DNA of 35,876 bases from Nitrospira sp. (GTDB lineage Bacteria > Nitrospirota > Nitrospiria > Nitrospirales > Nitrospiraceae), in NCBI GenBank assembly GCA_013140455.1, contig JABFSU010000018.1, positions 1 to 35,876 on the forward strand. The letters are read 5' to 3'. The translations under genes were made by a program, and so were the position numbers. This document shows, piece by piece, positions 22,739 to 31,881 of this stretch. Within the stretch, counting starts at the first letter, position 1; each line of letters opens with the position of its first letter. Under the pieces are notes generated by a model. That model was not told the origin of the DNA. It saw nothing but the letters and a program-made list of their open reading frames with translations, and made no database searches.

Positions 22739-23731
22739 CTATCGGATCGATTGAATGGTTGAGTGGGGAAGAATGTCGCCGAGAGAGCGGAAGCCCAGCT
22801 TCAGCCCGTTGCACACTTCGACCTGCCGATCGAAGCGGTTTTTGGTCCGCATCATCTTGCGCAACGTGCCGAAGGCGACGCGTCCCCAGGCGGCGATATG
22901 AAACACGGAAAGGGGATAGTCTGTACCGAAGAGCAGACGTTCGTGTACCTCCGGGTAGTTGCGCAGGTGCAGGAGCATCCGGAAACGGTTCGGCAGGGTG
23001 AGGGCGGAAATGTCGGCATAGAAATTCGGATAGCGCCGCACCAGCTCGCGCAGGGCCGGCAGAAACTTCTCGAAGAGAATCAGTCCGTAGCTGCAGGCAT
23101 GGGCCGCGATGACCGTAGCGCCTTCGTCGAGCGCGACTCGAAGCCGGTCGGGCTCGCCGACCGACTGGTCTTTGCCGATCAAGCTGAACTCGTAGCCGAC
23201 ATGGCTGAGGAACGGGAGCTTGCGCTCGGCAAGCGCCCGATAGAACAGTTTGTATTTCGGATCGGCCGGGTCGAACTGTTGGGCATTTGGGAGCACCTTG
23301 ACGAGCGTGGCCCCGGCGTCCGCGCACCGATGCACTTCTTCGACCGCGTCCCGCCGCTGCGGGTTGATGGAGACGCCGGCCAGCAACTCGTTCGGATGGG
23401 CCCGGGCGGCCTTGAGCACATAGTCGTTGCTCACGAGCAGATCGGTATGTTCCAGGCTCAGGATGCCGTTGGAGTCGTAATGGCCGTCCATGCCGAGCAA
23501 GACCCCCTTCTGCACGTGCGTCGAGGCGCGCAATTCGATGAGCAGATCTTCCAGGTACTTTTCATTGGCTTCACGCGGCCGGTTCACCGCGAGGCCGTGC
23601 TTCCAAAACAGGAAGCGAAAGAGCGGGCTCTTGAGCATCTTCGGCGAGATGTAGCAGCCGTTGTCGCCGTCCGGCAGAGCGGCGAGATGCACGTGGCAAT
23701 CGACCAGCGATTTTGTGATGGTGTTACTCAT
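22739..23731 (-). CDS. Amidohydrolase family protein
   Basis: A 330-residue TIM-barrel metal-dependent hydrolase of the amidohydrolase-2 type. The metal ligands expected are in DCHVHL (H13, H15), LSHVGYEF, AAHACSYG and the terminal GTDYPLS. The substrate is not evident; relatives include decarboxylases and lactonases. A segment near the N-terminus (KMLKSPLFRFLFWKHGLAV) is hydrophobic and could associate with the membrane. GGAAAG lies upstream of the ATG. The gene lies 34 bp after plsC and 12 bp before the sigma gene, in the same orientation. Confidence 0.88.
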   Translation of the reverse strand: MSNTITKSLVDCHVHLAALPDGDNGCYISPKMLKSPLFRFLFWKHGLAVNRPREANEKYLEDLLIELRASTHVQKGVLLGMDGHYDSNGILSLEHTDLLVSNDYVLKAARAHPNELLAGVSINPQRRDAVEEVHRCADAGATLVKVLPNAQQFDPADPKYKLFYRALAERKLPFLSHVGYEFSLIGKDQSVGEPDRLRVALDEGATVIAAHACSYGLILFEKFLPALRELVRRYPNFYADISALTLPNRFRMLLHLRNYPEVHERLLFGTDYPLSVFHIAAWGRVAFGTLRKMMRTKNRFDRQVEVCNGLKLGFRSLGDILPHSTIQSIR

Positions 23732-23765
23732 TGCGTGTCTTTCCCATACTATCCGAAGTCACCGG

Positions 23766-24410
23766 TTATTCCCATGCAGGTTTGTATCCTTCTTCTGCCA
23801 GAGCTTTGATCCCTTGTTCGAGGCTCGTCATAAAACTTGTTCGATCGCCGCTCCAGCCGATGGATTCCCCGATGAAGACATCGCAGAAGAACGGGACGAG
23901 GACGGCCTCCCCTTTGGGCAGCGCTTTGCCGAGGCCGTGCAGAAAGATGGGCGCGATGGGAACATCCGGGTGACGTTTGGCGAGATGGGCGATGCCGCTT
24001 TTGAAAGTGCCCATCTGCTCGGGATCTCCTCGGGATCCTTCCGGAAAGAGAATCAGGATGTCTCCGTTCTGTAAGGCTTCAGCGCAAGCGGCTAACGGGT
24101 CCTGGTGCCGGTCGATGATCTCACGCTCAAGCGGAATAATGTGCATGATGTTCAAGGCAAACCACGCGAGGATGCGGTTGCGAAGAAAATAGTCTTTTGC
24201 CGCTACTGGCCGAAGGCGCGGCAAGAGCGGCCATGGAAGGAGCGTCATCAAGACTAAGGTATCCAGGTGGCTGTTGTGATTTGAAACGACGATAGCCGGT
24301 CCCTTGATGGGGATCCGTTCACGATGACGGATATTGAGGCCCAGCACCACCAGGACCACCGGGCGAACGATCAAAAGGAAAAACAGCTGCTGGAACACGA
24401 GAGTCCTCAA
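23766..24410 (-). CDS. 1-acyl-glycerol-3-phosphate acyltransferase (PlsC-like)
   Basis: A 214-residue membrane-bound acyltransferase that adds a fatty acyl chain to lysophosphatidic acid or a similar lysolipid. The catalytic motif NHNSHLD (H45, D50) and the substrate motif FPEGSRGD are intact. A hydrophobic N-terminal helix (VFQQLFFLLIVRPVVLVVLG) anchors it. Its ATG overlaps the ynbB-like stop codon by four bases (ATGA), so the two enzymes are made together: PlsC supplies phosphatidic acid, the CdsA-type enzyme turns it into CDP-diacylglycerol. Confidence 0.93.
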   Translation of the reverse strand: MRTLVFQQLFFLLIVRPVVLVVLGLNIRHRERIPIKGPAIVVSNHNSHLDTLVLMTLLPWPLLPRLRPVAAKDYFLRNRILAWFALNIMHIIPLEREIIDRHQDPLAACAEALQNGDILILFPEGSRGDPEQMGTFKSGIAHLAKRHPDVPIAPIFLHGLGKALPKGEAVLVPFFCDVFIGESIGWSGDRTSFMTSLEQGIKALAEEGYKPAWE

Positions 24411-25345
24411 TAGTGGAGATAGTAGACAAAATGAAAGAGCAGCGGGGCGGCATAGGTCAGGCTGTCGATTCGATCGAGGATGCCGCCATGGCCGGGCAGC
24501 AAGCTGCCGCTGTCTTTGACGCCGATGTCACGCTTCAACGCTGAGATAGTCACGTCGCCGATGAACCCGCCTAACGCGATCAGGAGTCCTGCTCCGACAG
24601 ATTCGACGAGCGTCAGGGGGGTAAGATGGGGAGCCAGGACCATCGCCAAGGCAGTGGTCGTTCCCACTCCGCCAAGAAACCCTTCCCAGGTCTTGTTGGG
24701 GCTGACCTTCGGGATGATCTTATGGCGTCCGGTGAGCTTCCCCCAGACGTATTGGGCGACGTCGTTGAACTGCGTCAGAAAGATTAGATACAGGACCAGT
24801 CCGGCGCCTCCGCCTGCCGGATTTCTTGCTCCGTCCAAGACCAGGAAGAAGGCCGCATGGCTGAGGCTGAAGACCATCGTCATGAGGCCCCAGTGCAGCG
24901 TGCCGGCCGCCCGGAGAAACTCCTTGGTTTCACCGATGATGACCATCCTCATGGGAAGCAGGAGGAAGAGATACACGGGGATGAAGATGATGAACATGCC
25001 GTACCATTGCTCGTGAACCCAGTAGTACTGGAAGGGAATGGCGGCATAGGCCCAGAACAGCACGCGGCGATCCGCGCGTCTGGTGGGGATGAGAGACAGG
25101 TATTCTTTCAGCGCGAGAAAACTGACAAAGGCGAAAAAGAGGATGGACGCCGTCCGGCTGAGGAGGATGGCGCCGGAGAAAATCCCGATCATGATCCACC
25201 AGGACCGGATCCGCTGGATCAACTCCGTATAGTTTTTGTCCGGATGCAGCCGTTTCAGCAGCGCGGCGATGAGCGACGCGACCACCAGAATGCCGAAGAC
25301 TCCGCCTAGCGCCGTCAGGACCGATGGCGTGATATGCGACAGCAT
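24407..25345 (-). CDS. ynbB: CDP-diacylglycerol synthase-like protein (YnbB-like)
   Basis: A 312-residue polytopic membrane protein of the CdsA family, making CDP-diacylglycerol from phosphatidate and CTP. The C-terminal family signature is complete: SALKRDIGVKDSGSLLPGHG, then GILDRIDSLTYAAPLLFH, with SPNKTWEGFLGG before it. The N-terminal region (SFLALKEYLSLIPTRRADRR) matches E. coli YnbB as I remember it, better than CdsA itself. It starts in a TGATG overlap with the ynbA-like gene. The ynbA-ynbB order is the same as in E. coli, which argues for a conserved two-step phospholipid pathway. Confidence 0.9.
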   Translation of the reverse strand: MLSHITPSVLTALGGVFGILVVASLIAALLKRLHPDKNYTELIQRIRSWWIMIGIFSGAILLSRTASILFFAFVSFLALKEYLSLIPTRRADRRVLFWAYAAIPFQYYWVHEQWYGMFIIFIPVYLFLLLPMRMVIIGETKEFLRAAGTLHWGLMTMVFSLSHAAFFLVLDGARNPAGGGAGLVLYLIFLTQFNDVAQYVWGKLTGRHKIIPKVSPNKTWEGFLGGVGTTTALAMVLAPHLTPLTLVESVGAGLLIALGGFIGDVTISALKRDIGVKDSGSLLPGHGGILDRIDSLTYAAPLLFHFVYYLHY

Positions 25346-25953
25346 CAGTGCGAGCCCTCTCGTAACGCCAGTCTGATTCGGTTGTAGATCGTGAAGAGCG
25401 AGAGCAGCAGCATGATGGACAGCGCGGCGGGGACCCAGGCTCCTTCTGCCACGCCAAGTCCCAGCAGGAGGGCGATCAGTCCGAATGTAACGGCGCGATC
25501 GCTCTTACCCATCGGGCCGGCATAATTGCGGGACGCGCCGATCTGAATCGCCACCACGCCGGCCATCTCCACCATTACAGCCAGGATGACCAGACCTACT
25601 ACCAGCCAGAGATTGAAGGCCGGGACCAGCGCCAGCGGCAGGTAGAGTGCGGTGTCGGACACCACGTCGCCCAATTCATTCAAGACGGCCCCGAGCCGCG
25701 TTTTCATGTCGTGCTCGCGCGCGAGCATGCCGTCGATAGCGTTCAAGGCCATGCGGATGAATAACGTTCCCGGGAGCAGCAGAAGCAGTGAGGGCTGGTC
25801 GGGATGCGCGGCCATCACGCCACCGACAATGCAGGATAGTGCCAGGGCTGTCAGGGTGACGTGATTCGCGGTCACGTGCGCCGCAGCCAGCGCACGAGTG
25901 AGGGGGCGCAGAACATTCTGAAAGGCGGGTTTGAGTTGGTAGATACTTGCCAT
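25345..25953 (-). CDS. ynbA: CDP-alcohol phosphatidyltransferase-like protein (YnbA-like)
   Basis: A 202-residue membrane protein with about six helices. The CDP-alcohol phosphotransferase signature is recognisable but altered: NAIDGMLAREHDMKTRLG, with Asn instead of the first Asp of DxxDG, and GAVLNELGDVVSD, with Asn for the Asp that follows Gx3. From memory, E. coli YnbA has the same Asn residues, so this is a subfamily trait rather than decay. The head group it attaches is unknown. It is the first gene of the ynbA-ynbB-plsC set and overlaps ynbB by one base. No strong Shine-Dalgarno site is seen. Confidence 0.88.
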   Translation of the reverse strand: MASIYQLKPAFQNVLRPLTRALAAAHVTANHVTLTALALSCIVGGVMAAHPDQPSLLLLLPGTLFIRMALNAIDGMLAREHDMKTRLGAVLNELGDVVSDTALYLPLALVPAFNLWLVVGLVILAVMVEMAGVVAIQIGASRNYAGPMGKSDRAVTFGLIALLLGLGVAEGAWVPAALSIMLLLSLFTIYNRIRLALREGSH

Positions 25954-26065
25954 TGAGATCTGAGTATTTCTACAAGTATGTATCAGCGTAGCATGTCGTT
26001 TCGGAAAGCCAAATCAAATCCAGCTTGCTCAATAGACACCGTGCAATCTTGACGAATGGGCTGCT

Positions 26066-28312
26066 CTATCGCCTGCGGATCAGCAGGTGCCCTAACCAGA
26101 CCAATCCGACCATGCAGCCGGCTGTGAGGGCGACCACAGAACCTGGAATCGTTGCCGCTTCGACTGGTACGGGTGCAACACGCAGTTCAGCTGGAAACGG
26201 GCGCGGCGGCACTGCGATGGTTTTCCATTGCGATCGATCGGATGGAACTCGCTGTTGATATTCGTCCAGTGAGGCGACCGCATAGGTGCCCATCGCGCGG
26301 CTGGAGGGAATCTGAGGGATGTGGATGTAGAGTACGGCCTCGACATCTTCGCGCAGCCATTGTTCGAACGGCGTCAGTACTCGCTGCGGGTCTGTCTGTT
26401 GAAGCAGATGCAGGGTGTCGTTTCCGATTGCTTCGAAGGTCATGCGCGGCAACAGTCGGGTGAGTTCCTCTGAAAAATACCGATAGACTTTCAGGCCGCT
26501 GTCCAGGCTCCGATCAGAGGCTGCCATGTAGACATAGCCGGCCGTCGCCTTCAGCCGGTTGCTGGGGCCTTGCAGGGGAATCTGCCAGCCGAGCGTACGC
26601 AGTTGGTCTATGCTGAATCCTGCGCAGTTGAGCAGCGAGTGATCGTAATCCAATTCGTGCCGGTAGAAGCGGCGAAACACGTCTTGGATGGCGACTTGAT
26701 AGGCAGCCGGGATACGGTCCTGCTTCAGGACCAGCGCGAGGAGCGCGCTCGGCCGATAGTAGGATTGCCCGCTGTTGAGGTCCATGAGGTAGTTATCCAT
26801 CGGGACCATCGCGGGGAGAATCCCTTTTTCACTGACCACGTCCGCGTCGTAGAAATTGTTCACGATCCAGTCGGCCCATTCGCCATGCGGACCGACGCGT
26901 CCCGTGACGATGCCGAAATGTCCGCCGTGTGCCTCGTCGTCATCGCCTTGCGCGCCGTTCAGGATCGCCGCGAGCACCGGTTTCCCGGCCCATGATGCAA
27001 CGGCGTTTCCCCACAAACGGTGGGTCGTGATGCTGTCGCCGGGAAGCCGGTCTGCGTTTTCCATAAGATGCGAGATCGTTCGATCTTCTGCATCGATTGT
27101 GCGTGCATGCTCGGGCGTCAGCAGAAAGTCTTCCGGCCAGATGGTACGGGCTTCGAACAACGGTCCTTCTGCCGTCAAGACAGTGCGACCGCGCAGCCGC
27201 AAGGGGTGTGAGCTGAAGAACTGTGCCGTGGCCTCATTGTAGTACGACCGATTGGTCGGGAGTTTCGGCGTCAGTCGAAAGGGACGGCGTCCGCTACCTG
27301 GGATGTCCAGATAGGTGTGGTTTGTTGAGAGTGTAGCTTGCGTGATCAATTCAGGTGAGCCGAGCCACGCGAGAAAGGGCAGTTTCGCGGTGGAGTGTTG
27401 GCCTTCCTGTGCGGCGGGAATCGCAATCGTCTCATCGGTAAAGTACCACAGAGCTTGCGGCGGTGCGGGGCAGTCGGTGCAGCGGCCGGTTGTGACGGTG
27501 AAGGCTGTTCCATCAAAGAGCCCGAGCGGTTCATGCTGTAGAGGGGATTGGCCTATCTGCCCTTGTGTTGCGGGCGTTGTACTCGCAGGCTCTGGTGTGG
27601 CCATGGCAGGGGCTTGGCTAAACAGGAACGTTGCCATGATCAGGAGGCAGGCAATTTTGGTTGTTCTGGAGCGAGCCGGTGCGCTTGAGCCGATGTGTGA
27701 GCCGGGCTGAGTACGAAGCTGTCGATCATGCATTGGGGCGAGCGCCAGTTGCGCTGTGGTCGCGCCGATCAGGGCCATGAACATGTCCCACTGCGTGTCC
27801 CATTCGTCGCCTTGGGTGGCGAGAAAAGTTGTGGCGGATTGGTTGAATACGAATGCGGTGGCGCCTTCCAAGAGTTCATAGAGGGCGCTGAACCCGAGGC
27901 AGGTTGAGCAGACTAGGAAGAAGAGCCAGCCTCCTCGTTGCAGCGGGGACGTCCGCAGGAGGAGTTCGCGCATCACGATGGCGGGCACAAAACCCTGTGC
28001 CAGGTGTCCGAGACGATCGTAGTAATTGCGCGTGAGCCCGAAGGCGTCTTGTACCCATCGGCCCAGGGGAACTTCGGCATAGGTGTAATAGGCGCCGATC
28101 ATGAGAATGATCGCGTGCCCGGCCATCAGTCGATACGCCAACGGTGTGAGCGGGAACCGTTCATGAGTACGGATCAGAATCGGAATCCCGATCAACACGG
28201 GGAAGACCTCCAGTAGCCAGACGCCGTGATGTTTCGGGTTGAGACCTGAAAGGATCAGGGCCATCACGACGAGCATGAGGAGCACGCGCCGTTCCGTGAG
28301 AAGGGACGTCAT
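26066..28312 (-). CDS. DUF2238 membrane domain fused to a possible permuted-papain domain
   Basis: A 748-residue protein. Residues 1-200 are a DUF2238 (YjdF-like) membrane domain with about six helices (GRWVQDAFGLTRNYYDRLGH; FSALYELLEGATAFV; QGDEWDTQWDMFMALIGA). A further hydrophobic segment at about 220-238 (IACLLIMATFLFSQAPAMA) resembles a signal or anchor. The large region 240-715 appears extracytoplasmic and contains GGHFGIVTG (H465) and LLNCAGFS (C563), the His-before-Cys order of permuted papain-like amidases. A last helix (about 725-745) ends in LLIRRR. Its ATG overlaps the stop codon of the aas gene. Function unknown; a role in lipid or lipoprotein remodelling is inferred from the neighbour. 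Confidence 0.75.
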   Translation of the reverse strand: MTSLLTERRVLLMLVVMALILSGLNPKHHGVWLLEVFPVLIGIPILIRTHERFPLTPLAYRLMAGHAIILMIGAYYTYAEVPLGRWVQDAFGLTRNYYDRLGHLAQGFVPAIVMRELLLRTSPLQRGGWLFFLVCSTCLGFSALYELLEGATAFVFNQSATTFLATQGDEWDTQWDMFMALIGATTAQLALAPMHDRQLRTQPGSHIGSSAPARSRTTKIACLLIMATFLFSQAPAMATPEPASTTPATQGQIGQSPLQHEPLGLFDGTAFTVTTGRCTDCPAPPQALWYFTDETIAIPAAQEGQHSTAKLPFLAWLGSPELITQATLSTNHTYLDIPGSGRRPFRLTPKLPTNRSYYNEATAQFFSSHPLRLRGRTVLTAEGPLFEARTIWPEDFLLTPEHARTIDAEDRTISHLMENADRLPGDSITTHRLWGNAVASWAGKPVLAAILNGAQGDDDEAHGGHFGIVTGRVGPHGEWADWIVNNFYDADVVSEKGILPAMVPMDNYLMDLNSGQSYYRPSALLALVLKQDRIPAAYQVAIQDVFRRFYRHELDYDHSLLNCAGFSIDQLRTLGWQIPLQGPSNRLKATAGYVYMAASDRSLDSGLKVYRYFSEELTRLLPRMTFEAIGNDTLHLLQQTDPQRVLTPFEQWLREDVEAVLYIHIPQIPSSRAMGTYAVASLDEYQQRVPSDRSQWKTIAVPPRPFPAELRVAPVPVEAATIPGSVVALTAGCMVGLVWLGHLLIRRR

Positions 28313-31300
28313 CCGTGGGTGCTACCCGCGGCCAATCGCTCCATTGCAATGCGCTTGACCCCGCGAAGATCCAACTTGCCGGTGCCGAGGATCGGCAGCG
28401 CGTCCACTTGTACGAACTGATTGCGCGCGGGGAGAAAGAGGTTCGGCAGTCCGCTTGCGGCGAGCTTTTCAAGGATCTCCGGGAGGCCGGCTTCGTCGAT
28501 GGTGTAGAGCACGGCGAGGCGTTCGCCCTTTTTCTCGTCCGGGAGGCCGGTCACGGCGAAGACTTGCATGTCGGCGCCGGCCGCCTGCTGCAGGGCCTCT
28601 TCGACTTTGCCGTGGGGCACCATCTCGCCGCCGATTTTGGAAAAGCGGGAGAGCCGGTCGGTGATCGTGAGGAAGCCGTCATCGTCCAGGGTCGCAATGT
28701 CGCCGGTGATGTACCAGCCGTCCTTCATCGCCTTGGCCGTGAGGTCTTCCCTGCCGAGATAGCCGCTCATCACGTTCGGGCCTTTGACCAGCAACATGCC
28801 GGATTGGCCCGGCGGCAGAATGGCCCAGGTCTCCGGATCGACGATGCGCACCGACACACCGGGGAACGGCTGGCCGACGGTGCCACGGCGCGAGGCGACT
28901 TGATAGAAGCCGGAGGCGCGGAAGTCCGGGCAATTGGACGAAATGACCGGGGCGCATTCCGTCACGCCGTAGCCTTCCACTGGAACGATTCCAAACTTGT
29001 CTTGGAACGCTTGTACGAGGCGAAGCGGGAGTTTTTCAGCGCCCGTGAGCACGACACGCAGGTAACTGAACTGTTCCGGCGTGCAGCGGCGCAGATAGAG
29101 TTGCAAGAAGGTCGGGGTCACGACCAGCAGGGAGATGCGGTATTTGCTGCAGAGCTCGCCGATCGCGCCGACATCCAGTGGTGAGGGGTGAAAGACGATG
29201 CCGGCGTTATGGCGTGCGTAGAACCAGAGCAGCATGTAGCCGAAGGAATGGAAGAAGGGCAGAATGCCCAAAGCACGATCGGCTTTGCTGATGTGGATGA
29301 CCTGTCCGGCTCCCTCGACGTTTGAGTTGATAGCGAAGTGTGAGAGCATCACGCCTTTCGGTTCGCCGGTGCTGCCGCTGCTGAAGATGATCGTGGCCAG
29401 GTCGTCCAGGCTGATCGGGGCGGTGCGACCGCAGGCCCGCTCTAACAATCCGATCGGCGCAAAGAGGCCAAGGAACAAGGCGACAAGTTTTGCACTGCCG
29501 GAAATCGTCTTGGCGATATCCTCCAGATACAAGATGGTGACGCCGTCGGGAATTTCCAATTTGGCTTTCTCGATAAACAGCCGGCTGGTCAGTAGCGTCT
29601 TCAGGCCGGCCTGGGCGACAGCCGCCTCCAGTCCAGTTCGGCCGACGGTGTAATTCAAATTGACGCTGGTCTTTCCGGTCAGTGCGGCGGCGACATTGAG
29701 CAGCGCGCCGGGGACACTGGGCGGCAACAGCAGCCCGACGTAGCGTTGGCCGACCCAATGCGGTTTCATCGCGCGCGCCAGAGTAATGGTGCCGAGCAAG
29801 GCTTTGAGTCCGGTGATTGATGGGCGTGTGGCGTCCGCCATGGCAAAGGTGAGGGGATGCCGGCGCCAGGCTGAGATGACGGGGCGATGGATCGGCTGCT
29901 GGTCGGCTTTGCGCAATCTCCAGGCGGCTTCGCCCAGCTCGCGCACGAGTCGGCGGAGTTCATGTGCCGGGGTCTCAGCCGGTTGCGGCGCGCCGAAGGA
30001 AACCGTCACCGGATAGGGAATCTGTTCAGGAAGCTTCCAGATGAAACGGCCTTTCACGAAGCTGAACATGCTGCCCCAGACGCGATCCAGATGGACCGGA
30101 ATGATCGGGACCGTGCGGCCTTTCACGATGCGTTCGAAGCCACGGCGGAATGGCAAGAGTGTGCCGGTTCTGGTGATTTGCCCTTCCGGGAAGATGCAGA
30201 CGATCTCGCCGTCGTCGAGGGCCTGACCCGCGCTGCGCAGCGCGCGCAGGATGATCCGCGGTCCACCCGACGAGGAAATCGGGATGACCCGCATGATGTT
30301 CATCAACCACTTGAATAACGGATGGGTCGCGTAGGCGGCATCGACCACGAAGCGGACAGGTCGGTCGAGGCTGGCAATGAGGAGGAAACCGTCGACCAGC
30401 GACATGTGGTTCGGCACCAACAGCGACCCGCCGGTCTGCGGTACATTGGCCGGTCCGATAATTCGCACCCGATAGAGCGTTTTGGTCAGGAGAATGAGAA
30501 CGAGACGGACGAACGCGCTGGGGACCAGCCAGAGGGCCCACAGCGTGCCGACGAAGGTGGCCGCCGCCGCCGCGAGCAGAATGCCGGTGGTGGAGAGGCC
30601 GAGTAAGGCAAAGACGCCGCCGCTGAGCGATCCCATGAGCACGCCACTATATGTGCACGTGTTCGAGAGGGCAATAATGCTGCCCCGCCGGTCGGCGGGG
30701 GCATGCCATTGGATCAGGGCGTTCACGGGCACGACGAAGAGTCCGCAGGACAAGCCGAGCCCTGCCATCAAGGTGAGTGTCCCGTAGAGTCCGGGGCCCA
30801 AGAGCCCCAGCAGCAGGAGAAACATGCAGATTCCGAAGGCACCCATCGGAATCAATCCGTATTCGACCCGCTCACCGGAAAGTTTCCCTGCGAGTATCGC
30901 GCCGGCACCGATGCCGATCGATAGGAGTGCGAGGGGGAGGCCGGAGAGCGAGTCCGAGAGATGCAGCGCCGTCTTGGCGTAGACCAGCATATCCTGGCCG
31001 ACCAGGCTCGCGATCGTCCAGAAGAAGGCGGAGCCGAGAATGGCGAGGAGAAGTGTCCGGTTGGAGCGGACGGCCTGAACGGCTTTTCCCAGAGTGGAGC
31101 CGAGACCTCCCTCCGTACGGGCCACAGGAACGGCCGGGACGGTCAGTGATGCGCCGAAGCCGATGAGTGAGAGCAGCGTGAGTGCCAGCGGAGCCAGCCA
31201 GGTGGATGAGCCCACGCCATCCAGCAGCATCCCACCGATGGCGGTGCCGCCAAGAATTGCGAGGAAGGTGTTTAATTCAAGAATGCCGTTGCCCTGGGTG

Positions 31301-31737
31301 AGCCGGTCATGCGGCAAAATTTCCGGCAAGATGCCGTATTTCGCCGGACTGAAGAGGGCACTGTGGACGCCCAAGCAGCCAAGGACGATCAGAGGCAGGA
31401 TGCCTCCGGCCGGATCAACGAAGAGCGCGACTGTTCCGGCGGCCATGAGGCCGACCTCGACGGCTTTCATGGATACGATGATCGTACGCTTACTGACGCG
31501 ATCCGCCACCACGCCGGCTACCAGCGAGATCAGCATGAGCGGCAATGTGAAGACGACGAAGGTCAGAGTCGTTTGGGATTGAGAGGCCGATTCCAGATCC
31601 GCGCCTGGTGCCATATTCCCCGCGACCTGGCGAATGCCGAGCAACGCCACCATGAGCTTCCAGGCGTTGTCGTTAAAGGCGCCGAAAAACTGTGCGATCA
31701 AAAGACCGCGAAGCGGATGCGACTGTGGTGTGGTCAT
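28309..31737 (-). CDS. aas: LplT-PlsC-Aas fusion: lysophospholipid importer, acyltransferase and acyl-ACP synthetase
   Basis: A 1142-residue inner-membrane protein with three parts. An MFS transporter of the LplT type (1-425) imports lysophospholipids; a PlsC acyltransferase (about 430-620; NHMSLVD with H444, FPEGQITRTG) and an AMP-binding acyl-ACP synthetase (about 640-1130; FSSGSTGEPKGVMLSH, GYGVTECAPVIS) reacylate them. The separate E. coli proteins LplT and Aas do the same job, so the fusion joins one repair pathway. I chose the ATG at 31737; an in-frame TTG at 31761 is the only longer option, and neither has a good ribosome-binding site. It is translationally coupled (ATGA) to the DUF2238 fusion gene. 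Confidence 0.93.
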   Translation of the reverse strand: MTTPQSHPLRGLLIAQFFGAFNDNAWKLMVALLGIRQVAGNMAPGADLESASQSQTTLTFVVFTLPLMLISLVAGVVADRVSKRTIIVSMKAVEVGLMAAGTVALFVDPAGGILPLIVLGCLGVHSALFSPAKYGILPEILPHDRLTQGNGILELNTFLAILGGTAIGGMLLDGVGSSTWLAPLALTLLSLIGFGASLTVPAVPVARTEGGLGSTLGKAVQAVRSNRTLLLAILGSAFFWTIASLVGQDMLVYAKTALHLSDSLSGLPLALLSIGIGAGAILAGKLSGERVEYGLIPMGAFGICMFLLLLGLLGPGLYGTLTLMAGLGLSCGLFVVPVNALIQWHAPADRRGSIIALSNTCTYSGVLMGSLSGGVFALLGLSTTGILLAAAAATFVGTLWALWLVPSAFVRLVLILLTKTLYRVRIIGPANVPQTGGSLLVPNHMSLVDGFLLIASLDRPVRFVVDAAYATHPLFKWLMNIMRVIPISSSGGPRIILRALRSAGQALDDGEIVCIFPEGQITRTGTLLPFRRGFERIVKGRTVPIIPVHLDRVWGSMFSFVKGRFIWKLPEQIPYPVTVSFGAPQPAETPAHELRRLVRELGEAAWRLRKADQQPIHRPVISAWRRHPLTFAMADATRPSITGLKALLGTITLARAMKPHWVGQRYVGLLLPPSVPGALLNVAAALTGKTSVNLNYTVGRTGLEAAVAQAGLKTLLTSRLFIEKAKLEIPDGVTILYLEDIAKTISGSAKLVALFLGLFAPIGLLERACGRTAPISLDDLATIIFSSGSTGEPKGVMLSHFAINSNVEGAGQVIHISKADRALGILPFFHSFGYMLLWFYARHNAGIVFHPSPLDVGAIGELCSKYRISLLVVTPTFLQLYLRRCTPEQFSYLRVVLTGAEKLPLRLVQAFQDKFGIVPVEGYGVTECAPVISSNCPDFRASGFYQVASRRGTVGQPFPGVSVRIVDPETWAILPPGQSGMLLVKGPNVMSGYLGREDLTAKAMKDGWYITGDIATLDDDGFLTITDRLSRFSKIGGEMVPHGKVEEALQQAAGADMQVFAVTGLPDEKKGERLAVLYTIDEAGLPEILEKLAASGLPNLFLPARNQFVQVDALPILGTGKLDLRGVKRIAMERLAAGSTHG

Positions 31738-31881
31738 GCGAAGTGCCTGGGTGAAGTGCAAATGTTCGCATAACTATGGGGCAAGCTCATGCGGAGGTCA
31801 AAGAAAACGTCGCTTGGAGCGAAGGAATGCGGGTATTTCATCGGTCGCAGGGGACTGCTTCCGGTTATCTCGTTCCGGCGG

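Noticed and set aside
22763-23809. Plus-strand open frame of 348 codons opposite the amidohydrolase gene
   Set aside because: It lies on the other strand of a gene with clear family motifs, has no recognisable domain, and is an effect of high G+C codon use.
25954-26065. Promoter TTGGCT-N16-TACGCT before ynbA
   Set aside because: Only 4/6 and 3/6 matches; similar matches are common.
28315-29184. Plus-strand open frame of 289 codons opposite the aas gene
   Set aside because: Opposite the AMP-binding domain of aas, whose motifs are complete; no motif of its own.
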